Assembly: GCA_963978545.1 (NCBI GenBank)
Contig: OZ021723.1
Span: 47,070,069-47,134,068 of the forward strand
Reading direction: 5' to 3'
From: Linyphia triangularis
Lineage: Eukaryota; Arthropoda; Arachnida; Araneae; Linyphiidae
DNA: 64,000 bases
The notes under the pieces are model-generated. The model saw only the letters and a program-made list of their open reading frames with translations, ran no database searches and was not told where the DNA came from. The stretch's first letter is position 1. Every line of letters starts with the position of its first letter. Both the position numbers and the translations under genes were made by a program. Of this stretch, positions 37,225 through 50,100 are shown piece after piece.

Positions 37225-37742
37225 CTGATTAGAACTCTCGGTTGTGACTCGCTTACGAATGTATGCTTACTTAATTTATTTTTAACATTTAAGTTCCGCT
37301 CCCATAAAAATTTACGCTGCTTGAGGTTGGCGCCCGTCATAGGAATATTAACAATGCTTGCGTTTAAACTAATTTATGGATGTTTGCACGAATATTTGAG
37401 TTTATGATTTCATTTGGATGGGTAGGAAATACAAAGTGGTGTAAATATTCATACTCGTGTAATTTTCAAAATAGTATAGAGAAACTGTGCTCAAACGCTT
37501 GCATTTGAATCGTTATTAAGAATTTTTTAAGTAGGAAACTAAAGTGTTTCTGGTAAGCTTTTGTTTGGTTGATACATACATTTTGGAAAGTTTTTATGTG
37601 TGGGGGGGTTTTAAAGGTTAGTAATTAAGACGGGCGCCAACCTCAAGCAGCGTAAATTTTTATGGGAGCGGAACTTAAATGTTAAAAATAAATTAAGTTA
37701 GCATACATTCGTAAGCGAGTCACAACCGAGAGTTCTAATCAG

Positions 37743-37923
37743 TTGGTTGGTTGTATTCAGATTATCTGGCGCCGTCAGCAACACGAGGGCTATAATGCGC
37801 CGAAACATTTCGTCATTTAACAAACCAACATACATTTACAAACACCCATGCCTACACGGGACTCGAACCCTCAACCTCGCGGTCTAGAAGCCAGCACGCT
37901 AACCACTATACCGTTTGGTCGGC
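37743..37923 (-). mobile_element. tRNA-derived SINE (right-arm copy)
   Basis: This is the mirror-image copy of the 37044 SINE, identical as far as I can read, with the same 14-bp TSDs (37729-37742 and 37924-37937, reverse orientation). Because the TSDs are duplicated together with the SINE, it reflects copying of the arm and not a second independent insertion. Confidence 0.9.
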
Positions 37924-38149
37924 AGAGTTCTAATCAGAGGTTGGCCATTTTTTTATATCACTGTGTTTGTGGCTGAAAATTTTCATCATGTTTATGATTT
38001 TTTTATTGTAAGAAAGTTTTTTGTGTTTTTGAGGTTGGTGGTTCTTCTACTTTTCCAAAGTGTTTTTTGGGGGGATATCATAAATTTTTTTTAAACACTG
38101 ACGACTTCTCTTTTTGAATTTGTCCGTTTCATCGTTTTTCTATTTATCC

Positions 38150-38565
38150 CCTATGGTAAACCTGGTACCAGGGATATTCATAATTCTTCAAACTGAGTTC
38201 GACGATACCTTACATGCAATAATTATCTTTAAAATTGATAAACCGAAAGTGGTACCAATAGCATACCTGGTACTTTAAACATTCATAATTCATCAAAACA
38301 AAAGTCCAACGTGCCATATTTATCTTGGAAATTGATAAACCGAAAGTGGTACTACCTATGCTACACCTGGTACCTTAAACATTCATAATTTTTCAAGACA
38401 AGCCTAACGACACCCAACATGCCATATTTATCTTCAAAATTGATAAACCAGAAGTAGTACCACCTATGGTACACCTGGTACCATGAATATTCATAATTCT
38501 TCAAGTTGAGTTCAATGATATCTTGCATGCCAAAATCTACTTGAAAATTGACAAATTGGTTGAAT
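38150..38565. repeat. Minisatellite of about 105 bp, four diverged copies
   Basis: The anchor ACCTGGTAC recurs at 38160, 38265, 38365 and 38473. Each unit then carries ATTCATAATT.TTCAA, a GCCATATTTATCTT-like block, and AAATTGATAAACCGAAAGTGG. Unit lengths are 105, 100 and 108 bp, with substantial divergence. The first anchor forms the palindrome CCTGGTACCAGG. The array starts about 75 bp after the long-TIR element and runs into a SINE-like unit. Confidence 0.9.
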
Positions 38566-38654
38566 GCGGACGGCAGTAACCATCAAAATCTACCACGAAC
38601 GAGTACTAGAAACTTGTGTATGGCAACTCAACTCCCAAAACTTAAAGAAATACG

Positions 38655-38855
38655 TTGCCATTGACAAAGATCCTGTCTGCCAAGTTTCAGCTCGATTGGT
38701 TAGTTTGTAAGCACAACGACCTATTTTGGTGCATAATAACGACTAATCAGTCCGGGACCCACAGCTTAACGTGGATTCCGAATCACAACGAACATCCACA
38801 CCTAACACAGGAATCAAATCCGGCACCTTTAACTTACAAGGCCAGAGCGTGCATC
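38655..38855 (-). mobile_element. Diverged tRNA-derived SINE, minus strand
   Basis: On the minus strand there is a degenerate B-box-like segment (GGATTTGATTCCTG) after CTCTGGCCTTGTAAGTTAAA, then a body, then the segment CGAGCTGAAACTTGGCAGAC near 38680, which recurs elsewhere in the window (about 48335-48370 and 53475-53515). The A box is poor, so the 5' end is uncertain. Confidence 0.45.
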
Positions 38856-40019
38856 CCATTGAAAGTTTATACTAATAAATTGTTACAAATAAATATTACA
38901 AGTTTTTTTACAGTCTAATAAATATTGCAGTATAAATTATTTTTATTATACCAAGCATTATTTTGGTTCACATAATAACCCATTGATATTTGACAAAATT
39001 TAAAATATTTTCTTAACAACAATTTTAAAATTCACTATGAAATTACAATTTTGATGATATATGATTCTACAATTTCATTTTACAACGGAAAGTAAAAATG
39101 AACACATCTTTAAAAACGAATGACATTTTTGCAAATTCCATTAGCCAATCGCAATGCGTGGTTCATTTAGTCCTCTGTAATTAGTTGACTGTGACGTCAG
39201 CTCGTATAACCTCCACATTTATATTTTGCCCATAGTATCTTGCAACAAAATGTGATTGTTTTCATTTTTCAATGGAGATTTCCCGAAATTAAAATGTTTT
39301 TGAAAGTTAACTCTCTCTAAATTGGTCATACAGTTCAAATAACACATGCAACTTAAAGAACAAATATTTCTCTTTAATTCTAACTCTTCAAAAATTAAAT
39401 TATTTAAATTTTAAAGATGTTATAAGCCATATAATTATAGTCCAATTCGTTCTCCTATACTTTAACATTACGTTAAAACTCACTTAAGCCTAACATGTCG
39501 GAAAAACTAACTTCCAAATGATAGTAAACCTGTTTGGCAACTTTTGGCATATATATCTGAACCTCAATTACAAGCTGATTGCCTTTATCTGTCGCCAAAT
39601 TATGAAATGAAAAAAAGTGGTTTTAAATTAATTAAAAATAGAAAGAATTATTTAATGAAGTTCAAACCAGCGTAGGATTTTAAGTTGAAACATTCCGCAT
39701 CCTATAATTCAATCCGTTTGAAGATCTATAGATTAGTTAGGGCTGTACGTTTGTCTAAATTTTTACATCAAAATCGGGCTAGAACTCGTTTTTTTATTTC
39801 GTTTTGGAATTTTCAATATTTTTTTTCTTCGTTATCTTTTGTCCCAGGTACTCAATTTTTTTTTCTTTGAAAGATATCACCGAGACGAATCTATGGTATT
39901 TTTTGTATAATTATGTTATTTTTCGTAAGCGCGTTAGAAAATAGTCAATTTCGGCTTTTTCGCTGGAAGTTATGCAGAGAATAGATACTTACTGTCGTTT
40001 CTGCCTTTTTTAAGGTTGG

Positions 40020-40640
40020 CGGCGAAACGACCGTTTCGTCTGATACATAGAGTAATGAAAGTATAGTATTCGGTCAAAATAAATTTCGAAATTTTTTTTT
40101 ATTGCATTTCTCTATAAAAAAAAAAAAATGCCCCTCTGTGTGTACTGTGTACGTGGTCAGCATAAATCCCGAACAAATTGACCTACGATGTTCAAATTTT
40201 GTGTGCTGGTTAGGGGTGACGTAACACTTACCATTAAGGTTATCGTCAAAATTGCGCATGCGCATGAGGTAGCTGCCATTGAAGAAATCATGTTTTTCAA
40301 TGATTGCTGAAAAACGGCTGCAGCGATTTTGATAAAAATAGCTGTGATAAAGTCTTTTAAGGTGTTCTAAACAACCCCACCTCTGAAACTCCCTGAAAAA
40401 TGCTTTAATTGCGTAAAAAGTGAAAAAACGAATGCCTTCAACACAGAGTTCTCTTCGCTTGAACATAGCTCATCAATGATCGTTTTTTCTCTTCTCCTCA
40501 GTTTCACTTATAAGGAAGGATAATATAAGAATTATCGAAAAGTATATCGCCAAAAGAACCATTTTGGCGAAGTTTTTTTTTTTTTAATTTTATAAAAGAC
40601 TCATAAAAGAATTATCGCAAAAATATCACCAAACTGGCCA
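40020..40640 (-). repeat. Dispersed repeat family A, copy 2 (inverted)
   Basis: The reverse complement matches 22625-23690 in block order, without the hAT-like insertion: CCAGTTTGGTGATATTT, GGCGATATACTTTTCGATAA, TTGCTGAAAAACATGATTT and ACAAAATTTGAACAT. It includes a perfect TGCGCATGCGCA palindrome at about 40254, absent from copy 1. The 130-residue open frame at 40074-40466 (minus) lies wholly inside it and resembles no protein I know. Confidence 0.65.
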
Positions 40641-42266
40641 TTTTTTCTAATCGATTTATGAGAATAAAAAAATGGTAAATGACAAATCCACATCAGTAAT
40701 GTAGCATAATTGAAAGTTGTACAATGTTCCACACCCCTAATTTTTAAATAAATGATGAAAATATAAAAACAGTAAATGATACAAATCCACGCCAATATTA
40801 TAGTGTAACTTAAAGTTATACGATGTTCCACACCTCTAGTTTTCTTTGCTAGTGTGTTTGAAATTTTTTAAAAACCTTAAGAAGCTATTTAAGCAGACCT
40901 TAACTTTCTCTTATCACTTAGCGAGGTACTAAAAGCAAGGTTGAAAAAAACAGAATGAAAAATAGTTGACCCCTACCATACCTACAGATGGTGGTAAATA
41001 GAAGCAGTGCATAAAAAAACTTTATCTTCGAAGTCAAAAATTTTAAATATTTAATCATGAAAACCTAAAGAATAGGCCATCAACGAAATTATAAGGTATT
41101 AACTATATGATTGTATGTGTACCTTAAATAAAATCGTTCTTAAATTTTAAACTGCTTTTATTCAATCGCTTTTAAGGTAGCTTTGTTCCTCTGTGATAGT
41201 GGATTAGAGAGTTATTTTGACTGTATAAAAACAAGCTTTAAAATATAAATGTCCACAATTATGTTTTATTTTTTCTTCATTATTGTTTAATGTACAGTAA
41301 ATAGACTTTTATTCTGAACTAATATATTATCTGATTTGTAATGATTTCAATAAAAAAAATCATTGATGCTTAAAAATGGTCTAAACACGTGTTAAGGAAA
41401 TCCCACAATGATTTAGCAATTCTCAGTTTAGTTGAAAATCCATGTAAAACAAAGATCTGCTATTGGATTGTGAAATGTCCTTAAGATGACATTTACCTTT
41501 ATCGGAAAAGTAAGAAAATATCAAAGAAACACCGAATGCCTTGTTATATCATTATGAGAAATGGATAAAATGGATCATGTATCTTGGAATGTTGTTTGCC
41601 ATATCATAAAACTATCAGCATGGTCCCGCTTTACTGAGATCTGTGAATGTATCCCAGCTTTTGACGCTTCGTGGACTAGGCTGAGTTCACTAAAAAGTTC
41701 ATTGCTAAGCAAGTTCATCGTTTACATTTTGAAACTTTTACTCATAAATACAAACTCCTTCTACTTCATGAAAAAAAAAAAAAAAAAAAAAAAATTCCAT
41801 TGATACAATTCCCTGTGACAAAAACAAAACAATAATAATAATAAAAAAAAATCTTCGAGAAATCAAATTATTTTCCTCTTTAATGCCTCCCCCCCCCCCC
41901 TTTTTTTTTATCTTTCGATTTATTAAAAAATTTAGTACAAACAACTTAATAGCCAAGGTTTTAGAGTTGCCATCTAGCTGAAGTTTTTTAAATTGGGGAT
42001 GAGTTGTATGCTAATTAGAAAGTTTATATATATATATGTGGAGATGGGTGTACCGGCAGGGAGAAAGTGACGAGACGAGGTATTGGCCTCTTTGTTTTAT
42101 TAAGTAATTAGATATTGCAACAGGTTAATGGGTGCGTGCATCATGCGCAGCATATCTACAGGAAGTGTTTGATTTTGAGTTTATTCAGTGCTTCTACTCC
42201 TTCACTCCAGAGGGCGCTGTCACAATGAGAGGGGAGAATGACTGTTTGTTCCCACACACACTCTCT

Positions 42267-42347
<81 letters not shown>

Positions 42348-44035
42348 CAAAAAACTACATTTTATTATTCTAATGTTATCAGAAACAAAATTAGCAGTAG
42401 AATACAACTTTTATTTCAAAATTCAGAAATTTTCAAATAGTGGAAGTTTGTTTCTATGACTGATATACACGCATAGACGAACTCCTTTTTTTATTATTAT
42501 TGATAATTTTATTATTATCGGAGTGAAACTGGTGTTCTTCGGGCAAGATTGATATTTTGTTCGACCGACCTGCTTTTCCTACTTAAATAGGTTCATAAAG
42601 TTTTCAAAATTTGCTACATCCAATTCCTTGATTTTTAAATATACTCAAGTATCCGCAGTATTCTGTGAAACCGTGACTTAGTGGCATGCAGGAAAAAATC
42701 ATTAAAAAGAATAGAGTTAAAAATATATACGAATTGAAAATCCATACTTCTTTTTTTTTATACTCAATTTCAACAAAAATAACTTTCGATTAAAAAAACA
42801 TTAATTTATTCCACAGTTATTCCTCTGCGCGAATACTAATTTCTTTCACACAATTGCAATGCAATTTCTTAACCCACAGCAAACACAAGCAAGACACTTA
42901 TGGGATGACAAATGCTCCCTCTACTACCCATGGGACGAATTTAGTGGTTTAAAGCTTCATTTGTGTCAAATAGGCGAACATTCTCTTGTCTTATTAGGTC
43001 CTTGAGCCCAAGACATTATCGTAAAAATAAGAGAACTAGAGGGATCTTCTTCTTACCTCGACTGAAGGAAAAGATGAGGTCGCGAGGGTCAGTGTTGAGT
43101 GTTTCTAGGCCTGTTTTATGAATAGTAAAAGTGCTTGGAAGGCGATGTTTAAGGCATCGTTATTGTCACAATGGCAGTGTAAAAATATTCCAGACAGCGT
43201 CATAGCCTCATCTTTTTCCTGTTTGGATATTATTTTTTATACTGAAATGAAAGCCGCCTATCGACGTAATTCGGATTGACGTTGGTTAACTGTAATTTGA
43301 TTGTGCAATAATACAGGGTGCTCTAAAAAGGTGTTTTTAAGCGGGATTTTTTTTTTTTTTATCTTTTAGTATTCACTGTAAATTACAAAATACTTTCATA
43401 AGAGTTTAGGAATTGCAATACGGCAGTAGTGGGATAGTTTTTCGCTACAATTGAGTTTAATTTTAAAAGAATTTTTCTGAAAATGAATTATAAAATTATT
43501 TCTTAGCTTCTAGCAAAAGAATATGAAAGGTCAAATGGAAATGGATATTATTGAAACGTTGTTTATGAGCCACACGTAATGTATTGGTAAACGGTTACAA
43601 TAGTGCCCTGATTAAGTTATTACCTTTCCAAATTGAGAATCGATCGTTTGAGGCTTGGTTTTTAACCGAATGATCATTACAAATAATCAATTTCTCCTTT
43701 AATTGTTTTCATGAATATTACTCTCTTGAGTTTATATTCCATGAGCTTATATTCCATATATTGATTATTCATATTCCATATGAATAATCAATTTCCAAAA
43801 TTTCAAAACATCTCTCACGTCGCTATCGCCTTGTATATACATACTATGAGAAAAGACATTCCTATTTAAATTCTCAGTTTTTATGTAACGAAATAATTAA
43901 AATCATAGAATCGTTTTCCGCTGTGGAATCACTTGTGGCACTACGCAGAATATACTGGACTTACTGCTGGGAGACAAAACTCTCGTTTATGCAAATGTCT
44001 TGGAATTATAGCTTTGCAAGCTTTCATTTTCTAGT
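40641..44035. other. Intergenic, no gene recognised
   Basis: AT-rich with poly(A) (41771-41793), C12 (41889-41900) and a (CA)n(TA)n microsatellite at 42267-42344. A 13-bp-arm hairpin lies at 43761-43791 (TTGATTATTCATA and its complement). Less AT-rich, non-repetitive stretches at about 42050-42240 and 42870-43310 have no open frame that looks coding and may be regulatory. Confidence 0.5.
42267..42344. repeat. (CA)8-(TA)31 microsatellite
   Basis: CA repeats pass directly into an uninterrupted TA run ending before GAACAA. The Tyr-Ile open frames here are artefacts. Confidence 0.97.
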
Positions 44036-44039
44036 TTTA

Positions 44040-44250
44040 AAGTGAGTTGGCATAGTGGCGATCGTGACTATGTGTTAGTTGTGGGGCCGTTTGGCGGGAA
44101 GGTTCCGTGTTTACTCACATTCGGAATACAAATTCGGCCAGTTTCTGCTTGAAAGACCACTCCGGAAGGCATTAGTTATTTCATATAGGTCTGATGATGA
44201 TTTGGTGCAGTATATCGCTCTTTTAAATCCTGCGCCTGAAAATCTTACCA
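44040..44250 (+). mobile_element. Degenerate copy of the same SINE family
   Basis: The head GGCATAGTGGCGATCGTG resembles the A-box region of the 37044 SINE (GGTATAGTGGTTAGCGTG). Downstream, the body GTGCAGTATATCGCTC...GCGCCTGAAAATCT aligns to GGCGCATTATAGCCCTC...GCGCCAGATAATCT in the same order. The B box is eroded (GGAAGGTTCCGTG). It overlaps open frames on both strands (44079-44264 plus and 44111-44359 minus) that are not genes. Confidence 0.4.
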
Positions 44251-47093
44251 CGCAGCAGTATTGAAGTTGAATCGAGTGAAAGCAAGAGATGCGCGGTTCT
44301 GATCCACCGACATCTCTCCAAATGAGCCCCCATATATGGTAATTAATGCACTTAATCAACGTCTATCGAGACAACGCCAATGGGTGCGACGCGTTAAAGC
44401 AAGCACAAGATACGGCATTTAAGCGTCCCACACACATCGAATGTATCGAGCAGCGAGTCATCCTCTCGCAACAAAGGACCCGTGAGCAATTTAGGGTGTT
44501 TTCTCCCTAAAAAGCCATCCAAATCTCAGTTCTCTTGATTGAGAAATGATGATGCATTGCCCACGCCGCCAACTTTTTCGCGCGTTTTTCAGGGCGACAC
44601 CTTACCTATTATTTTCCATTAGATATTAAATAAATATCTACTCCTACCATGCTTTGGGTGCTACTTTGGATACAATAGGGCCGAGTCTTTTGATTTAAAT
44701 GCGCATTTCGTTACAATCCACCTTTTTCTGCCTTGGAGAGAATGGCAGCATCGCTCAACACCTTGTTTGGTGGCTATAATTTGATACTTGCCATCTGATG
44801 GAGACGCTTGTTTCTTATTTGGGGCGTACTTGGGGCATCGCCTTGACGGGCGCCTCTTTCTGGAAATATTTGTTTTCTTTTATGTTATTAATCTTGATGC
44901 TGATACATTAGGGTTAAGGTTAAGAGATCTGCAGTTTCATCTTCTTTGAATGTTTTTTTTTTTTTTAATGAGAATCCAATTGTGTTTTTTTTAATGCTCT
45001 TTTAAAACGATGTCAGTTTTACATACATAGATTGCATGGTACGATATATACCTTTAAAAGTAGATATATTAGCGCTGAGGGACAGATTTGATTGTCACCG
45101 CTTCATGATTTTGATACAGCCAGTTTAAAATGGATTTGAATTGTTTTCAAGTTTGCTAAATATCAATTAATTGCTGTAATGGAAGATGAAATGTAATTTA
45201 AACAATGAAAATGACTTAAAATGGAGATATTTTATTTTTCTACCATTGCAGCTACAGAGTGAGGAAAAATGCAATATTTAATAGTTTAATTTTAGTAAAA
45301 TTAAACTATTAAAGTTATCTTATTTAAAATAAAAAAAAAAATTAAAAAAAAAACCATTTTGTAAAATGTAATTTTGTGTTTCATTTTGCTGTCATTCTGG
45401 GGTTTGCAACCCCAGCACCTTGGAATTCACTCGTTTTCAATTTTCATATCAATTATATGATTTACAGGAAAGGTAGGCAGGTCATATGATCTTATTTCCA
45501 AACGACCGGACAATTTATTGGTCAGGACAAAAAAAATTCAGGTTTGAACTTTTAGTAATTAGTCTAATTTATTATTCAAATAACTTAGAACTGGAAGACT
45601 GAAATACAATTTTATTATAAATATATGCATTAATATTCTTCCCTATTAACTCGCAAAGTCAAAAAATTTGTCAGACTGGAAATAGTTAAACAATCCTTAA
45701 ATTCAAATACATAAGCATTATATCAATAAACTTAGCCTATTGCATGGAGAAAGACATTGATAAATATTTCTTTAGATTAAAAAAAATACTAAATTTTTTT
45801 CTCAGTGACTTATATTTACATTCAAAGATTATCGTCTTATGAGACTCTGAACTTTTTCGTTCTAAAATATATTAAAGAAAGAGAGAAAAAAAAGAACTTG
45901 TTCAAATGTAGTGTTTTCTTGATCCTTTGGCAATTTTAAGCCCAATTGCTGATTTTAGCAACATTTTTAGCAACGAAAATAGTCGTCAATTTCTATTTTT
46001 GGCAAAGACATTTAAACATGCATGTGAATCCTAAATCAGCACACCCTTTTTAATTAATCTTAAAGCTACGTTAGTATAGAAGCGAATTATAAAAAAAAAA
46101 AAATTATCAAAGATGTTTATTCATTGGCAAAATATTCTTTGAATTAGAAAATTAAAACAAAAGTGCAGATTTAGTAATTTATATTCATTTTTGTGAATAA
46201 TTTCCCTCATAATTGTCATGGTAAACGTTATATTACTATTAAAGATGTTAAAAGGAACAAAATTTTTGACCTTCCAGATCTTAGACCTGATATTCCGTTA
46301 GATCCTTCCTCACCTAAAACTCCGTTAGGACCCAATTGAGTCCCCTAACCAAATCTACTTTTTCCTTATCTGTTTCATTAAAAGTGATACCGTATTTCCG
46401 GAAGGTTTAATTTATTTCTAGTTTAACTAATTGATGGGTAGAGAAACGCCATCAAGATTTTTTGCGTTTTCTGAATCAGCGTGCATTGTTAGTCCGATTA
46501 AATTTTAAAAAATCGGGGTCGATTTTGTGGTACCATTACCATTTTTTTAATACCCGAATGATGATATTATAAATATTGTTTTAGATTTAATTTTAAAAAA
46601 AGATTAAAATATATTATTTTCTACAAATGTTGTATCTACGCCTCTTGTCCAAACGAAATCTTGTGATAAATCACAAAAAACATCTAAAAAGGAATTTTAG
46701 CTTCTCAAGCAATATTTTGATAGGAAATTACTGTCAGACACTCTTTTAATATTGTATTTTTTATAGTCTTATCTAAACAAAATTTTAACTGAAAGCGAAT
46801 ATTTAAAAATATTGAATGGGCACTTCTTTGAATGATATATATGAACTCGTTTCTTATAAAGATAATTCAACCTATAGTTTTGTTGCACCCTAATATCAAA
46901 ATTGAATCTTTTTTAGAATTCATATAATGCCGATGTAAAAATTTTGATAATGAGCTCCAAGGATTTTTTTTTCTTATAATTGAAATTTTTTATTTGTGTG
47001 TGTTTATCAGAGTGTGTTGTAAACATTTGATGAATGAGACTTGATACTAAATTTCGTCTAAAACTTTCATTGTGCAAAAATTGGTGTGATCAT

Positions 47094-47137
<44 letters not shown>

Positions 47138-50100
47138 ACGGAAGAAATTAACTCATTGTAGATTTTTGTTTTTTAGCAAACCACCATTAATATAATTTTA
47201 GGGAATAATTTCATTTGACAGCCGAAGGGCTATTTAGGAAAAAATCAGTATTACTCACCAAGAATTTGTTATAATTTTTATTCAATGCATGCTTATAGCA
47301 ATTTTTTTTTAATTGCACCTTGCTTAGAAAAATCGGGAAAACGAGCAAATTCAAGTAGGAATTCTTGACACAATTACTTATGTTACCGATGCCAGTTCCC
47401 TGACATGTAGATTGCCCATAGCCTTTTAAATTTAAAATAGTAGTATGAGAAGCTGTATTGCTGAATACCTAGCGTTTCCACTGTGCCGTGAAATTGCTTG
47501 AAAAACGCTATAAAATTTTCAAAAGAAAAATTGTCGATTCTAATAAAATTATACGACAAATGTCTGTGGCATCCATGAGCGCTGACAGGATTATTTGCAA
47601 GAGGTGAAAGACTGAAAATATTTTGTTTAAATAGTCAATTTTTCAGAAATGTTGATTGCATTTCGCAATGAAATGTTAACAAGTATGCATTAGTTTTTAC
47701 TTTGATAGTAAATACAAAATTCACTACTTTTAAAATCCTTTCCTAGGCAGATTTTATTTACAAGAAAAATAATAAAAATGAGGAAAAAATTTTTTTTTTT
47801 TAGCAATTTTCTTATTTTTCTATGCTTTTTATTTTTCAAGTAGTTTTCGCCTTATTCATACGACAGTTTTTGGAAAAGAAGAACCAGAAGACACAATAAC
47901 TCATATAAACAAAGTTTTCAATATGAATCCTTTACATGCATTGTCACTTTTTATATGCAATTGAGGACTAGAAATGGAAAACGACCTAAGTTCAAAAAAG
48001 AAAATTTTTCAGGAGAGCCGAAAAAGGGAAAACACTCGCAACTGGTACTTAAGGCCTAGTAAGTACCAGATTGAATTTGAACTATTGCTATTGGAGACTT
48101 TGGGTGTTCTCCACTTTGTTTAGCTTGGTCTTTAGGACATTTTTCCGTAAAAAAGATTTTAAATTTTTTTGGTACTTAGGTCATTTTCTATTTCTATGTC
48201 TCAATTATAATTTATTGAGTTCGATCGAGTTTTCATAGTATTTGATCACTACCAAGAAAACATTCATTCCGAACTATATTTATTAACTTTTTTTGCCCAC
48301 AAAATTCGATGGAATAGTTTGTCATCTACAACAACGTATCTATCAGCTAAATTTCAACTCGATTGGCGGCAGTGGGTTAATTAGCCCTCCGAAGATTTAG
48401 CCTCGTCAATCTTTATAGAGGAAGGTTTCAGTCATTAAATAACACTAAATTGTATGTATTTGAATGAAACTTAGTATCTGGATAGTAGAACATGAGTAAA
48501 AGCTAATAAACGGCTTTTTTTAGTGACTGTCCCAAAACTTAATTGAATTCTAAAAATATGGATCAAGGTCTTATATCTGATTATTAATAAATAAAAATTG
48601 AATCAGAACAATTGTTTGAGAAAATGGATCAAAGCGTTTTCCTGTAATTGAGTGAAAAACATATAATTGATTACACAATTAAAAGAATAAATAGTTCTTT
48701 TATCCAATCTCCAATAGACAACAGGCGTCTGGAAACCATCTCGAAATGGCAATGCTAAAAAACGAAATAGGAAATTAACTGAAGACATAAAAAAATGCAT
48801 ATTGTAACATTAAACCATAATTTAAAAATGGCATAAGTGCTTTTTCCCCTTTTCGAATTTACGCTTTTTTCCCAATTTAATTTTAATTTTCAAGAGCTGA
48901 AAGGGGGAGGGGTGCAAGTGCAACCTCCATGTCTCGTGTTCCTCAACTTAGAACCCAGTTAGACCCAATTCCAATGCATCGAGAGTTTATAATATTAAAA
49001 GGAGTTATTAAATAAATAACACAAATTTAAATGTTTACATGAAGTAATGTTGGTGAGTAACAACTGATAATTCACGACAACATTTAAAAGCAATGGCGAT
49101 AAAATAATCCCTATTGCTTTTAAATGCTTTATAACTTCCTCCTAGAGTGAATTTTAATCGTGAATTTGTGTCAGTTTAAAATAAAATTCACATTTCAAAC
49201 TGATAAAAATTTTCGTTAGTCAATTAGGGTTGCTTAAGGGGGACGATCATTTTAAACTTAATTTGTTAGAGATTGTAGTTGATTCACAAAGTTACGGTAA
49301 ATTTTAATGATTGTTATATAGTAGAACATATTAAATTTTGTTGCATGATGGACAATTTTGTTTATTAGTTTTACTTCTGCTGCCATGTACATCTCAATAT
49401 TTAATTTTATTGCCATTTTATTTAATTTCCTTGGTTCATGATTTTCTTGAATTCATTGATTATACGACATTTTAAAAGAATTTAAATCCAAAGCACATGC
49501 ATTTATAACTTCGTAAAAATTTTATATCTTCTATCAAAATTACTTGAATAATCAAGATCATTTAAATATAAATATGTTCATATTTGGTGTTATATTATAT
49601 TGTAATCGAATTTGAGTCGATTGAACATAAACAAATGCTTGCATCTCCTGTTTAAAAGAGTTTCTAAGGGTATAGATTATAAATGTTTTGCTCTAGTATA
49701 ATTTAAGGTTTTTCTTTTTATAAATGTGTGTATTAAAATTAGGTTTTATATACATAGAAATATATATTTCAGATGTTACAATATTAAATATGATCACGCC
49801 TACGAATATAGGCCAATGTGTATGTGATCAGTACTCAAAGTTTGTGTTACCTATTAAAAAATTTCTGGACAAATTTTAGATTATGTTTGAACCCCCTCCC
49901 CCACAGAATGTTTCTTTCCATTTTTGATACCGTATATATGATTACATTTGATATTGATTAAAGTTTAATTGAAGTAAGAAATATTTCAATATAAAAAATT
50001 TCAAATACGTATTTACTTTCTCATTATTTTACTAAGTGTTGGGAGCATAGGGGATAAACTTAACAATTTATATTTTTCAGTAGTAGATTCAAATCGTCAC

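Larger units (their letters stand above)
36892..38075. mobile_element. Long-TIR element with near-identical 446-bp arms, each carrying a SINE
   Basis: The left arm 36892-37338 and right arm 37629-38075 are inverted copies differing at only two positions that I could find by reading (near 36911 and near 37269, against 38056 and 37698), so about 99.6% identical. A 290-bp spacer (37339-37628) separates them. The termini read TCCCCCCAAAAAACAC...GTGTTTTTTGGGGGGA and are flanked by TA on both sides (36890-36891 and 38076-38077), as for TA-targeting DNA transposons and MITEs. The spacer has no transposase. Each arm holds the same 181-bp SINE with 14-bp TSDs at the mirrored place. Alternatives are a non-transposon inverted duplication or an assembly or amplification artefact. 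Confidence 0.8.

Noticed and set aside
37080..37407. Open frames on both strands within the left inverted arm
   Set aside because: They overlap a SINE and end inside the element. Both strands are open, and no protein family is recognisable.
40074..40466. 130-residue minus-strand open frame
   Set aside because: It lies entirely within a dispersed repeat (family A, copy 2). The equivalent frame in copy 1 is broken differently, and no domain was recognised.
42132..42440. Tyr-Ile-rich open frames on both strands
   Set aside because: They are translations of the (CA)n(TA)n microsatellite.
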